Assembly (NCBI GenBank): GCA_945285915.1
Contig: CALYQL010000003.1
Span: 62,001-126,000, forward strand
From: an uncultured Bartonella sp.
Lineage (GTDB): Bacteria > Pseudomonadota > Alphaproteobacteria > Rhizobiales > Rhizobiaceae
DNA length: 64,000 nt
Reading direction: 5' to 3'
A program made the position numbers and the translations under genes. Below are positions 1-8,424 of this stretch, piece after piece. The notes under the pieces are model-generated. The model did no database searches. It was not told the DNA's origin and was given only the letters and a program-made list of their open reading frames with translations. The first letter of the stretch is position 1. Every line of letters starts with the position of its first letter.

Positions 1-4
1 TCAT

Positions 5-77
5 CAGACAATAAAAAAACAGACAATAAGCGGAAGACATCATCTTCCAAAAAAACTAAATAAGTGTGGTGTCTTCC
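5..77. repeat. Repeat-rich leader upstream of xerC
   Basis: Two direct copies of CAGACAATAA lie at 5-14 and 20-29. Right after them GGAAGA (32-37) can pair locally with TCTTCC (43-48), or the longer GGAAGACATCA (32-42) can pair with TGGTGTCTTCC (67-77). The two hairpins share their left arm and are mutually exclusive. No function is known to me; the region could be the 3' end of an upstream transcript or an attenuator-like leader. Confidence 0.5.
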
Positions 78-97
78 ATTAGAAACCAGATATTAAA

Positions 98-129
98 CTC
101 TGTCATGATAAAATTTTATCATGACAGAG
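98..129. promoter_or_regulatory. 32-nt perfect palindrome over the xerC start codon
   Basis: Positions 98-113 (CTCTGTCATGATAAAA) are the exact reverse complement of 114-129, with no spacer and no mismatch. The ATG of xerC at 121 lies in the right arm, and no Shine-Dalgarno sequence is visible upstream. It could be an operator for a dimeric regulator, or an mRNA hairpin hiding the start codon. Which of the two is unknown. Confidence 0.6.
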
Positions 130-1077
130 ACAACTCTAACCAAAGAGCTTCTACTTGACGCATCAATCGAACTATTAGAAGCACGTAAAACTTGGCTTGA
201 TCAGCTTCAAAAAACGCGCCGAATGGCGAATTATACAATAGAAGCTTATGAAAGAGATAGCCGGCAATTTTTAACTTTTCTTTGCCAGCATATTGGTCAT
301 CAACCTTGTTTCAAAGATTTAAATAATCTTCGTGTCGCAGATTTACGATCATATCTTGCTTACCGTAGAAGTAAAGGAATAGGCGCACGTTCACTTGGTC
401 GAGGTCTTGCGGGTATACGATCCTTTTTGCGGTTTTTATCAACACAAGGTCTGGCAGATGTTCCTGCTGCGCGTATCATACGAACACCAAAGCAACCCAA
501 ATCCCTACCAAAGCCATTAAGTGTTGCTGATGCTGTCCATCTCGTCGATAAAGGAACACAACCAGATGAGGAACCGTGGATTGCTGCCCGTAATGCTGCT
601 GTGCTTACATTACTTTATGGGTGTGGTTTACGAATATCCGAAGCACTGGCTTTAACTCCGGAAGATTTTTCCGACAACACGGCAACAAGTATTTACGTCA
701 AAGGCAAAGGCGGAAAAACTCGGCTAGTACCAGTAATTGCCGCCGTTCATGAGGCCATTGCTGATTATATCAATCGCTGCCCATACATGCTGGTATCCGA
801 TCAACCAATGTTTCGAGGGGTAAAGGGTGGAATATTGCAGCCAGCAATTATCCAACGCGCTGTCCAACGCTTACGCGCATGTCTTGGCCTTCCTGATACA
901 GTAACGCCCCATGCATTACGCCATTCTTTTGCGACCCATCTTTTATCACGTGGTGGCGATTTACGTACAATTCAGGAACTGCTTGGGCATTCAAGTCTTT
1001 CCACAACGCAAATATATACTGGCGTAGACACAGACCACCTTTTAGAAATTTATAAAAAGGCTCATCCACGCGCATAA
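121..1077 (+). CDS. xerC: Tyrosine recombinase XerC
   Basis: Site-specific tyrosine recombinase of 318 residues, the normal Xer length, which resolves chromosome dimers at dif together with a partner Xer protein in the cytoplasm. The N-terminal core-binding domain covers about residues 20-110 and the catalytic domain about 130-310. The expected catalytic set is visible: Arg171 (GLRISEAL), Lys196 (VKGKGGK), His264 and Arg267 (HALRHSFATHL), His290 (LLGHSS) and the nucleophile Tyr299 (TQIYTGV). The start at 121 gives the usual rhizobial N-terminal extension before the first helix, but it lies inside a perfect palindrome and has no clear ribosome binding site. XerC is preferred over XerD on overall resemblance to rhizobial XerC; the distinction is not certain. 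Confidence 0.9.
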   Translation: MTETTLTKELLLDASIELLEARKTWLDQLQKTRRMANYTIEAYERDSRQFLTFLCQHIGHQPCFKDLNNLRVADLRSYLAYRRSKGIGARSLGRGLAGIRSFLRFLSTQGLADVPAARIIRTPKQPKSLPKPLSVADAVHLVDKGTQPDEEPWIAARNAAVLTLLYGCGLRISEALALTPEDFSDNTATSIYVKGKGGKTRLVPVIAAVHEAIADYINRCPYMLVSDQPMFRGVKGGILQPAIIQRAVQRLRACLGLPDTVTPHALRHSFATHLLSRGGDLRTIQELLGHSSLSTTQIYTGVDTDHLLEIYKKAHPRA

Positions 1078-1143
1078 TTTCTTTTATAAAGAACTCATAA
1101 TTTGCGCAAAATTATAATAAATGCTTAGAATAAATATCGGAAT

Positions 1144-1425
1144 TCAATTGGCTTTCGCTTCAATCGCCAAGGCGTGCACACCACTATCAAGTTCATGTTT
1201 AAGAACATGATTAATTGCACGATGAATATCAACACGCTTTAAACCATTAAATGCGGATGCTGTAATCTTAACACGAAAATGTGTTTCACCTGTGCCGTCA
1301 AAAGAAACGCCATCCTCGTGTTGATGGCCTGCATGAAGATGACTTTCATTAATAACTTCTAAGACTGTAGGGGAAAATGCCGCTTGAAGCTTTTTCTCGA
1401 TTGTTTCTGCAACTGTGCTGGACAT
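1144..1425 (-). CDS. bolA: BolA family protein
   Basis: Small BolA-type protein of 93 residues. BolA proteins pair with monothiol glutaredoxins in iron-sulfur cluster handling and also influence envelope and stress genes. The BolA core is visible: an N-terminal helix (AETIEKKLQAAF), the segment ending in THFRVKI, the DIHRAINHVLKHEL helix and the terminal VHALAIEAKA with the conserved His. An insertion with several His residues (HLHAGHQHEDG) lies in the variable loop where cluster ligands usually fall. The gene is divergent from the J-domain gene at 1564, a pairing I recall from other Rhizobiales, where cobS/cobT also follow. Confidence 0.88.
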   Translation of the reverse strand: MSSTVAETIEKKLQAAFSPTVLEVINESHLHAGHQHEDGVSFDGTGETHFRVKITASAFNGLKRVDIHRAINHVLKHELDSGVHALAIEAKAN

Positions 1426-1563
1426 TTTATACTTTTAATCCCATATGTGATCGACAAACCAAGCCCGATTCTTTTCCGTAAAGATTGGGCATCAAGATTG
1501 TGGGAATAAAATTTCCTAATGTCAATTCTTGTCAAACATTCCTGTTTTGCGTAAGTCGGCACC

Positions 1564-2178
1564 ATGACAACCACATCGAAACTATTTGACTCTATTCGCA
1601 TCAGTTCAAACAAAAAAAAGAAAGTTGAACCTGAGGTGCCGCAATGCCAATGGGCAGGCTGTGAAAAGCCTGGAACCCATCGTGCTCCTGCTGGCCGCAA
1701 CCATGAAGGACAATATCTTCATTTTTGTATTGATCATGTGCGCGAATACAATAAAAACTTCAATTATTTTTCTGGATTATCAAATGAAGATATCGCAAAA
1801 TTCCAGAAAGATGCTTTAACCGGTCATCGCCCCACGTGGAAAGCTGGCGTAAATGCTTCTGCAAAGAAAACATCGGCGGATTTTTCACGGATTCGTTCGG
1901 GTTCTGCAGCCTATCAAAATCGGGTAAATGATGCCCTCCATATGTTTGGTCAGCAACGCAATACCCAAGCACCACGTAAACTTAAAACACTTGAAGCAAA
2001 AGCGTTTGTAACATTAGGACTTGAAGCAAGTGCAACAAGTGACGATATCAAAGCAAAATATAAAGCATTGGTAAAAATACACCATCCTGATGCAAATGGC
2101 GGCGATCGTTCATCTGAGGAAAGACTGCGTGAGGTTCTGCAAGCTTATAATTTGCTAAAGAATGCTGGTTTTTGCTGA
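1564..2178 (+). CDS. J-domain protein with N-terminal zinc-finger-like segment
   Basis: A 204-residue protein with a J-domain at its very C-terminus (about residues 145-204), including the HPD tripeptide in IHHPDANGG that stimulates Hsp70 (DnaK) ATPase. The N-terminal part is not DnaJ-like. It carries Cys28 and Cys33 (CQWAGC) and then His53, Cys55 and His58 (LHFCIDH), a spacing that could bind one zinc ion. There is no Gly/Phe region and no DnaJ CxxCxGxG repeat, so it is a specialised co-chaperone, not DnaJ. The ATG at 1564 has only a weak ribosome binding site. It sits between bolA and cobST; its client is unknown. Confidence 0.8.
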   Translation: MTTTSKLFDSIRISSNKKKKVEPEVPQCQWAGCEKPGTHRAPAGRNHEGQYLHFCIDHVREYNKNFNYFSGLSNEDIAKFQKDALTGHRPTWKAGVNASAKKTSADFSRIRSGSAAYQNRVNDALHMFGQQRNTQAPRKLKTLEAKAFVTLGLEASATSDDIKAKYKALVKIHHPDANGGDRSSEERLREVLQAYNLLKNAGFC

Positions 2179-2344
2179 AATATTTCAGATCTCAGGAATA
2201 TTTCTTTGCTAAGACCATTGAAATTCTTTCTCAACAGTCTGATAACAATACAATGATCTGTCAACTTTGTGGCAGAGGTAGAATATACACTTTACGTGTG
2301 ATAAATTAATTCAGACAGCGGATATTTACCCGTGTGGAGGCATG

Positions 2345-3331
2345 ATGACTAAAGATGATCTGGGCATAGAGAATATGCCGGATATAACAGTTTCGGCACA
2401 TGATGTATTTGGCATTGATACAGATATGCAGGTTCCTGCATTCAGTAAAAGCGATCCCTATGTTCCGGAACTTGACCCTGATTATCTTTTTGATCGTAAT
2501 ACAACATTAGCCATTTTGGCTGGTTTTGCGTTCAACCGACGTGTTATGGTTTCTGGTTACCACGGTACCGGTAAATCCACACATATCGAACAGGTTGCTG
2601 CGCGTTTGAATTGGCCTTGCGTACGTGTCAATCTCGATAGTCATGTCAGTCGTATCGATCTTGTTGGTAAAGATGCAATTGTTGTCAAAGATGGCATGCA
2701 AATTACAGAGTTCAAAGACGGTATTTTACCATGGGCCTATCAGAAAAACGTTGCCTTGGTATTTGATGAATATGATGCAGGTCGCCCTGACGTTATGTTT
2801 GTTATCCAACGTGTTCTTGAATCTTCTGGCCGTTTGACATTACTTGATCAAAGCCGTGTTATTGCCCCGCATCCAGCTTTCCGCTTGTTTGCAACGGCTA
2901 ATACTGTTGGCCTTGGCGATACAACAGGCCTTTATCATGGCACACAGCAGATTAATCAGGCACAGATGGATCGTTGGTCAATTGTTACCACACTAAACTA
3001 TCTGCCCCATGACAATGAGGTTGATATAGTTCTAGCGAAAGCAAAGCACTTTCAAACCAAAGAAGGTCGAGAAACCGTATCGCAGATGGTACGCGTTGCA
3101 GATATGACGAGACAAGCATTCATCAATGGTGACCTCTCAACGGTGATGAGTCCACGTACCGTAATTACATGGGCTGAAAATGCTGAAATCTTTAAAGACA
3201 TTGGTTTTGCGTTCAGGCTCACTTTCTTGAACAAATGTGACGAGCTTGAGCGTCCCACTGTTGCAGAATTTTACCAACGAGCTTTTGGAAAAGAACTTCC
3301 CGAATCAGTTGTTAACACCGTTTTTTCCTAA
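2345..3331 (+). CDS. cobS: Cobaltochelatase AAA+ subunit CobS
   Basis: AAA+ ATPase subunit of the aerobic cobaltochelatase, which inserts cobalt into hydrogenobyrinate a,c-diamide during B12 synthesis. CobS and CobT form the ATPase chaperone complex and CobN is the catalytic subunit. Walker A is [10 protein letters not shown] at about residues 70-79, Walker [10 protein letters not shown] at about 136-144, and an [10 protein letters not shown] sensor segment follows. The length of 328 residues is standard. Two ATGs are adjacent (2342 and 2345); the second is chosen because GGAGG at 2336-2340 would be only 1 nt from the first. cobT follows 12 nt downstream. No cobN or other cob gene and no cobalamin riboswitch is visible in the window. 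Confidence 0.93.
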   Translation: MTKDDLGIENMPDITVSAHDVFGIDTDMQVPAFSKSDPYVPELDPDYLFDRNTTLAILAGFAFNRRVMVSGYHGTGKSTHIEQVAARLNWPCVRVNLDSHVSRIDLVGKDAIVVKDGMQITEFKDGILPWAYQKNVALVFDEYDAGRPDVMFVIQRVLESSGRLTLLDQSRVIAPHPAFRLFATANTVGLGDTTGLYHGTQQINQAQMDRWSIVTTLNYLPHDNEVDIVLAKAKHFQTKEGRETVSQMVRVADMTRQAFINGDLSTVMSPRTVITWAENAEIFKDIGFAFRLTFLNKCDELERPTVAEFYQRAFGKELPESVVNTVFS

Positions 3332-3343
3332 TGAAAGACGCTT

Positions 3344-5209
3344 ATGACCGTAGAAACAGGTGATAATAGCCGTGAACGCCCATCCGGCTTGGTTGATAGC
3401 GAACCGTTTAAAAGAGCGGTTAGCGCCTGTATGCGTGCGGTCTGTGGTGTACGCGACTTAGAAGTGGTTTTCAGTGACGATCGTCCTTCGATTGTTGGTG
3501 ATCATGCCAGACTACCGGATTTACCACGCCACCCGACACAGCAAAATTTTGCTGTAACGCGTGGCCTTGGTGATTCTATGGCCTTGAGGCGCGCACGCCA
3601 TGATACAGAAATTCATGCAAGTTTGGCACCGCAGGGTGCGGAAGCACGTGCTATTTTTGACGCGGTAGAACAAGCGCGTGTCGAAGCAATTGGCACATTA
3701 GCTATGGAAGGTATGGCAAATAATCTTGATGCTATGCTGGCAGACAAATACAGTCGAGCCAATTATGCCGCTATCACCAGTCAACAAGAAGCCCCACTTG
3801 AAGAAGCTATTGCTCTTCTTGTTCGAGAAAAAATAACTGGTCGCAAACCGCCGGAAGAAGCCGGCCCCGTATTGGATCTCTGGCGTTCATGGATAGAAGA
3901 AAAAGCGGGTAGAGATTTATCTGCATTGGCAGAAAACATCGAAAATCAGAAAAAATTTGCCCGAATTGTGCGAGATATGCTCGTTTCTATGGAAATGGCA
4001 GAAAGCATTGAAGAAAATACTCTTGCTGATGATGAAGAAGATGATCAACAAAATGTTGATCAGCAAGATGACGAGCAGAATTCTCAAGAGCAAGAAGGTT
4101 CTGATAAATCTGATAGTGAACCATCAGATGAGGCTGGTGACGATGCGGAAGACGGCGAAATGCAAGCCGCAGAAGCTGCTGAAGATGATGGTGGTAATTC
4201 TGAAGAAATTGATACCGAGCAGACACCCGGACAAACGACACGTCCTCCACAACCATTCTCTGATATGGATGGCTTAGGCGATTATAAGGTTTACACGCGC
4301 GAATTTGATGAAGAAGTCGAAGCTCCCGATCTCTGTGATATTACAGAATTAGAAAAGCTGCGTGCTTTTCTTGATAAACAACTTAGCAATTTGCAAGGCG
4401 TCGTTGGCAGATTAGCAAATCGCTTACAAAGGCGACTTATGGCCCAACAAAATAGATCGTGGAACTTTGATCTGGAAGAAGGCTATTTGGATTCAGCGCG
4501 TTTGCCTCGTGTCATTATAGATCCAACACAACCGCTATCATTCAAACAGGAACGTGACACGGACTTTCGTGATACAGTTGTTTCTCTTGTTATTGATAAT
4601 TCTGGTTCAATGAGAGGTAGACCTATCACCGTTGCAGCAACATGTGTTGATATTCTGGCGAGAACGTTGGAGCGCTGCGGAGTAAAAGTCGAAATTTTAG
4701 GTTTTACAACAAAAGCCTGGAAGGGTGGACAATCTCGCGAAACATGGTTGGCACATGGCAAACCTGCAAACCCCGGTCGGCTAAATGATTTGCGTCACAT
4801 TATTTATAAGAGTGCTGATACGCCATGGCGGCGTGCTCGCCGTAATCTTGGTCTCATGATGCGCGAAGGTCTATTGAAAGAAAATATTGATGGTGAAGCA
4901 CTTATTTGGGCGCATCAACGTTTATTGGCTAGACGTGAACACCGTCGGATTTTGATGATGATTTCTGATGGCGCACCTGTCGATGATTCGACACTTTCGG
5001 TAAACCCAGGCAACTATCTTGAAAAACATCTACGCGCTGTCATTCAGGAAATTGAAACACGTTCTCCTATTGAGCTCATCGCTATTGGTATTGGCCACGA
5101 TGTCACACGTTATTATAAGCGCGCGGTGACAATTGTCGATGCTGAGGAATTGGCTGGTGCGATGACAGAACAGCTTGCAAGCTTGTTTGATGAAAAGAAA
5201 TCGAATTAA
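3344..5209 (+). CDS. cobT: Cobaltochelatase subunit CobT
   Basis: Partner of CobS in the aerobic cobaltochelatase, 621 residues, as usual for the family. The N-terminal CobT domain (about 1-225) is followed by a strongly acidic Asp/Glu/Gln-rich linker (about 226-296). A C-terminal von Willebrand A domain carries the MIDAS motif DNSGS starting at Asp418 and the later ISDGAP element. The acidic linker is a normal family feature. The gene lies 12 nt behind cobS and is surely co-transcribed. A perfect AT-rich inverted repeat about 150 nt downstream may end the transcript. Confidence 0.93.
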   Translation: MTVETGDNSRERPSGLVDSEPFKRAVSACMRAVCGVRDLEVVFSDDRPSIVGDHARLPDLPRHPTQQNFAVTRGLGDSMALRRARHDTEIHASLAPQGAEARAIFDAVEQARVEAIGTLAMEGMANNLDAMLADKYSRANYAAITSQQEAPLEEAIALLVREKITGRKPPEEAGPVLDLWRSWIEEKAGRDLSALAENIENQKKFARIVRDMLVSMEMAESIEENTLADDEEDDQQNVDQQDDEQNSQEQEGSDKSDSEPSDEAGDDAEDGEMQAAEAAEDDGGNSEEIDTEQTPGQTTRPPQPFSDMDGLGDYKVYTREFDEEVEAPDLCDITELEKLRAFLDKQLSNLQGVVGRLANRLQRRLMAQQNRSWNFDLEEGYLDSARLPRVIIDPTQPLSFKQERDTDFRDTVVSLVIDNSGSMRGRPITVAATCVDILARTLERCGVKVEILGFTTKAWKGGQSRETWLAHGKPANPGRLNDLRHIIYKSADTPWRRARRNLGLMMREGLLKENIDGEALIWAHQRLLARREHRRILMMISDGAPVDDSTLSVNPGNYLEKHLRAVIQEIETRSPIELIAIGIGHDVTRYYKRAVTIVDAEELAGAMTEQLASLFDEKKSN

Positions 5210-5462
5210 TACGATAATTCGAATCTATGCATTTTAATGAATAGCGTAGAAATATTGCCATTAACAATCAAATCGTGATGCTAAGTATTTATTCTATAAT
5301 CATAAATCGCAATTGATGTTAATTCCAACATAACTTCAAAATATAGAAACGCAAACATCTGACTTTTAATTCATCAATTAAAAGTCAGATTAATTTTATG
5401 CTAATTTGGAAATCTAAGATAACAAAGCGAAACGTTTAAATGCTACGTCTCGCTGAACCATA
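5210..5462. other. Convergent intergenic region with a 15-bp inverted repeat
   Basis: No gene is seen. The one clear structure is a perfect 15-bp stem, arms 5357-5371 and 5376-5390 with the 4-nt loop CATC, followed by TAATTTTA. It lies between the convergent cobT and yhhQ genes and may be a bidirectional terminator, although the stem is AT-rich and far from both stops. Confidence 0.5.
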
Positions 5463-6113
5463 TCAAGCAGCTTGATTGCTCTTTGGATCTGTTTTTCCAT
5501 TATAGATATCGGGCATGAATATCGCTAAAATTGCACCGTACGGTAGCAACATAAATATTCCCATAACCAGTTTCACGCCAAAATCTCCAAAAGAAAGTGA
5601 CAACCATACTGGAATATCCAACCCTAAGAAATTGGTCATCGCGGTGTTTGAACCATCGCTATAGCCGGTCAATGTGTCAATAAATGAAAAGTGGCTTGAG
5701 AAAGCTACACCAAAGAACCAAACTGTATCTAAAGCAGAACCGGTAATTGCAGCAGCAAGTGGTGCTATCCACCAAGTCTTACGACGAAGCGGATTGAAAA
5801 CCGTTATATCCAGTAATTGAGCAAATAAAAATGCCGTCCCCGAAGCAATCGCTATACGCGGACTGGCCAATATCCACGAAACCACAAGTCCTGAAACAAA
5901 ACCAGCATAAACGATCCGGCGTGCTGCTTGAGGACCATAACGGCGATTCGTTAGATCATTAATAAGAAATGCAAATGGATAGGTAAAAGCACCATATGTC
6001 AAAAGGTGTTCAAAACCGAACCAATGAAACGGATACTGCACAAGAACATTAGATGCAGTAACCGCAACACACATAGCAAAAACAGCTAAAAGTAAGTGAT
6101 GTGACTTTGTCAT
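5463..6113 (-). CDS. yhhQ: Queuosine precursor transporter, VUT family (YhhQ)
   Basis: Integral membrane protein of 216 residues of the VUT/YhhQ family (COG1738), which imports queuosine precursors such as preQ0 and preQ1 for tRNA wobble modification. About six hydrophobic segments are visible. Family-type motifs include FLINDLTNRRYG near residues 50-61 and the SGTAFLFAQLLDI segment near 90-105. The gene stands alone on the minus strand downstream of rpmB and its terminator. Its short leader contains a candidate preQ1-I riboswitch, which fits this substrate class. The start at 6113 has AGG 8 nt upstream, inside that structure. Confidence 0.85.
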   Translation of the reverse strand: MTKSHHLLLAVFAMCVAVTASNVLVQYPFHWFGFEHLLTYGAFTYPFAFLINDLTNRRYGPQAARRIVYAGFVSGLVVSWILASPRIAIASGTAFLFAQLLDITVFNPLRRKTWWIAPLAAAITGSALDTVWFFGVAFSSHFSFIDTLTGYSDGSNTAMTNFLGLDIPVWLSLSFGDFGVKLVMGIFMLLPYGAILAIFMPDIYNGKTDPKSNQAA

Positions 6114-6140
6114 TTTTTTTACCTGGGTGATGGAACCAGA
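6111..6140 (-). promoter_or_regulatory. Candidate preQ1-I riboswitch in the yhhQ leader
   Basis: The minus-strand leader reads CTGG, loop TTCCATCA, a C, then CCAG, then GT and seven A residues, then the ATG of yhhQ. This follows the preQ1-I H-type pseudoknot plan: a short P1 (CUGG/CCAG), a UUC-starting loop, a C just 5' of the second P1 strand where the ligand pairs, an A-rich L3 and a 3' strand pairing back to the loop. Here the loop CAU would pair with the AUG start codon, and the ribosome binding site (AGG) overlaps P1. Binding would then block translation. The loop is 2-3 nt shorter than in the best-known examples, so this is a candidate only. Confidence 0.5.
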
Positions 6141-6168
6141 AAAAAGGCCGGTTAAACCGGCCGTTTAA
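6140..6168 (-). terminator. Rho-independent terminator of rpmB
   Basis: Downstream of rpmB on the minus strand, ACGGCCGGTT and AACCGGCC form a strong GC stem followed by a run of six T. It separates rpmB from the yhhQ leader. Confidence 0.8.
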
Positions 6169-6188
6169 CATATGATTTCAATGAAAAA

Positions 6189-6482
6189 TTAAGCAGCTTT
6201 TTCAGCTAACTTTTTTGCAATTTGACGCTTTAGCAAACGTGCACGTTGCGATAATTCTTTTTCATTAGCCTTAACGAGAAAAGCATCAAGACCACCACGA
6301 TGCTCAACTGAACGTAATGCTTCAGCTGAGATACGCAAACGATAACTTTGCTCAAGAGCTTCAGAAATCAAAGTAACATTGCAAAGATTCGGCAAAAAGC
6401 GACGACGCGTTTTGTTGTTTGCGTGGCTGACGTTATTGCCATATTGGACCGATTTTCCGGTCAATTCGCAGGCGCGGGACAT
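6189..6482 (-). CDS. rpmB: 50S ribosomal protein L28
   Basis: Large-subunit ribosomal protein L28 of 97 residues, starting [20 protein letters not shown], the canonical alphaproteobacterial N-terminus. The basic C-terminus ([18 protein letters not shown]) is also typical. The ATG at 6482 is chosen over an upstream in-frame GTG at 6491 because AAAGGTG lies at proper spacing before the ATG and the three extra residues are not part of L28. It is monocistronic and ends at a strong terminator. Confidence 0.96.
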   Translation of the reverse strand: MSRACELTGKSVQYGNNVSHANNKTRRRFLPNLCNVTLISEALEQSYRLRISAEALRSVEHRGGLDAFLVKANEKELSQRARLLKRQIAKKLAEKAA

Positions 6483-6694
6483 AGGCTTCACCTTTAAACT
6501 CTAGTACAACCTGTCAACTCTTACGCACGCTATATAAATGAATAAACGCGCACAGCCGCTGACCGGCCAAAATTGGAAAGTTGGGTTTCTATACGGGTCT
6601 CTAATAAAAAGGTCAAGAGTTTTCCCATCTTCGTTACTGGCAAAACGTCAGAAAGCTGCTTTTTTTCATGCAAAGCTATGCTAAGAGTTAAATT

Positions 6695-7468
6695 ATGATG
6701 ACAGAAACCAAAATAAAACGAAATAACGCAGGTGCCCGTTCGCCTATATTTTTAGGTATATTCGGTTTCCTTTGCCTATTCTTTTTCTGTGCCTTTTGTG
6801 CCTTGGGAGTGTGGCAGGTAGAACGACTCGGATGGAAAGAAAACCTGATACGCAATGCCAATGAGCGTATTCATATGGCTCCGGTCACAGCACCAGTAAA
6901 AAATGATTGGCAAAATGTCACTTATGATAAGGATGAATATAGGCCAGTAAAAATTGCCGGCAAATTCCTTAACGATAAAGAAATTCTTGTAACGGCAGTC
7001 GCTGACGAGACGACAGGATATTGGGTTCTGACGCCACTTGAAACGGATGATGGTTCTATAACATTTATAAACCGTGGCTTTGTTCCCATGGACAAACATG
7101 ATATTAGTACAAGAGAGATGGGAAATATTGAGGGTAACACAACCGTCACCGGTTTATTAAGAATGAGCGAAGGTGGTGGTTTCTATCCTCGTAAAAACAA
7201 TCCGCAAGATGATAAATGGTATACACGGCAATTACCTGCGATGGCTCAAAAACTTGGCCTCACAGATGTCGCCCCATATTTTATTGATGCTGATAAAACA
7301 CCTAATGCCGGCGGGCTGCCAATTGGCGGTCTTACAGTCGTTACATTTCCAAACAACCATCTTAGTTATGCTATCACTTGGTTCACATTAGCGACTGGAG
7401 TGTTTGGAGCTTCTATTTTTCTAATTCTTACCGAAAGAAAGCGGCGGCGCGGTACATCCAATGAATAA
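6695..7468 (+). CDS. SURF1 family cytochrome oxidase assembly protein
   Basis: Inner-membrane assembly factor of the SURF1/Shy1 family, 257 residues. SURF1 assists heme a insertion and assembly of cytochrome c oxidase or a related quinol oxidase. The layout is typical: one N-terminal membrane helix (about 18-42) followed by GVWQVERLGWK, a periplasmic domain, and a second helix near 225-247. The family motif region NRGFVP is present near residue 128. In most Rhizobiales SURF1 lies in an oxidase operon; here it overlaps a DMT exporter gene by 8 nt and no oxidase subunit is nearby. Confidence 0.88.
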   Translation: MMTETKIKRNNAGARSPIFLGIFGFLCLFFFCAFCALGVWQVERLGWKENLIRNANERIHMAPVTAPVKNDWQNVTYDKDEYRPVKIAGKFLNDKEILVTAVADETTGYWVLTPLETDDGSITFINRGFVPMDKHDISTREMGNIEGNTTVTGLLRMSEGGGFYPRKNNPQDDKWYTRQLPAMAQKLGLTDVAPYFIDADKTPNAGGLPIGGLTVVTFPNNHLSYAITWFTLATGVFGASIFLILTERKRRRGTSNE

Positions 7469-8348
7469 AGCAACGATAATTGGCTTTCTTGCCATTTTAA
7501 TGTGGTCGATCATGGCGACACTTACCGCATTTAGCGGTGAAGTCCCCTCATTGTTACTTACCGCAATGACTTTTTTCATTGGCGCCCTACCCGGTGTTTA
7601 TCTCTGGATAAAAAATCCTGAAACTTTGAAGGATCTTAAACAGCCTATAGCCGTTTGGTGTGTCGGCATTTTTGGCCTATTCGGTTATCATTTTTTATAT
7701 TTTACCGCCATGCGGAATGCGCCTCCAGTAGAGGCCGCTTTGATAAATTATCTTTGGCCACTTTTCATTGTGCTTGGTTCAGCACTCATGCCAAATGAAA
7801 AACTTCGCTGGTTTCATGTCGCCGGAGCACTACTGGGCTTCTTTGGTATGGTGTTGGTTGTTAGTGGAAAGAATGGCTTTTCACTCGATGCCAAAAACAG
7901 CTTTGGTTACATCACTGCTCTATGCGGCGCTTTTGCATGGGCCACATACTCACTTTTATCGCGCCGTTTAGCGAAAGTCCCAACAAGTGTTGTTGCTGCG
8001 TTTTGTCTGATAACATCGTTATTGGCTTTAATAACGCATTTTATAGTTCATGAACCCAATATATTGCCAACCAATATCGGACAATGGATTGCTGTTGGTC
8101 TGCTAGGTTTAATGCCTGTTGGCCTAGCCTTTTATTGTTGGGATTACGGCGTTAAACGAGGAAACATTCAGTTATTAGGTGTTGCAAGCTATAGCGCACC
8201 ACTTCTCTCAACTTTGTTGATGGTCGTCACTGGACTTGCAGAGCCAACATGGCGTCTTCTCATTGCCTGTATTTTCATTACCGGCGGGGCAATCTTGGCA
8301 TCAAAAAATCTCATTTTTCGTGCAAAAATAACGACAGTCCGTGATTAA
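7461..8348 (+). CDS. EamA/DMT family exporter (YddG-like)
   Basis: Ten-helix transporter of the drug/metabolite superfamily, 295 residues, made of two EamA repeats of about 140 residues each. Its start (FLAILMWSIMATLTAFSGEVP) and the YLWPLFIVLGSALMP segment look most like the YddG aromatic-amino-acid exporter group, so efflux of amino acids or related metabolites is likely, but the substrate cannot be read from sequence. The ATG at 7461 overlaps the SURF1 stop by 8 nt, so translation is probably coupled. Confidence 0.82.
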   Translation: MNKATIIGFLAILMWSIMATLTAFSGEVPSLLLTAMTFFIGALPGVYLWIKNPETLKDLKQPIAVWCVGIFGLFGYHFLYFTAMRNAPPVEAALINYLWPLFIVLGSALMPNEKLRWFHVAGALLGFFGMVLVVSGKNGFSLDAKNSFGYITALCGAFAWATYSLLSRRLAKVPTSVVAAFCLITSLLALITHFIVHEPNILPTNIGQWIAVGLLGLMPVGLAFYCWDYGVKRGNIQLLGVASYSAPLLSTLLMVVTGLAEPTWRLLIACIFITGGAILASKNLIFRAKITTVRD

Positions 8349-8424
8349 TGCCAACTCAATGAGTGATACATATTTTACGCAACATCTAAAAAACATTCAT
8401 TGTTATCTATCCCAGATTATTTCT

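Noticed and set aside
121-1077. xerC as the integrase of a genomic island
   Set aside because: Length, motifs and neighbours fit housekeeping Xer; no attachment sites or cargo genes follow.
2179-2341. Cobalamin riboswitch before cobS
   Set aside because: No B12-box-like sequence is recognisable in the 163-nt leader.
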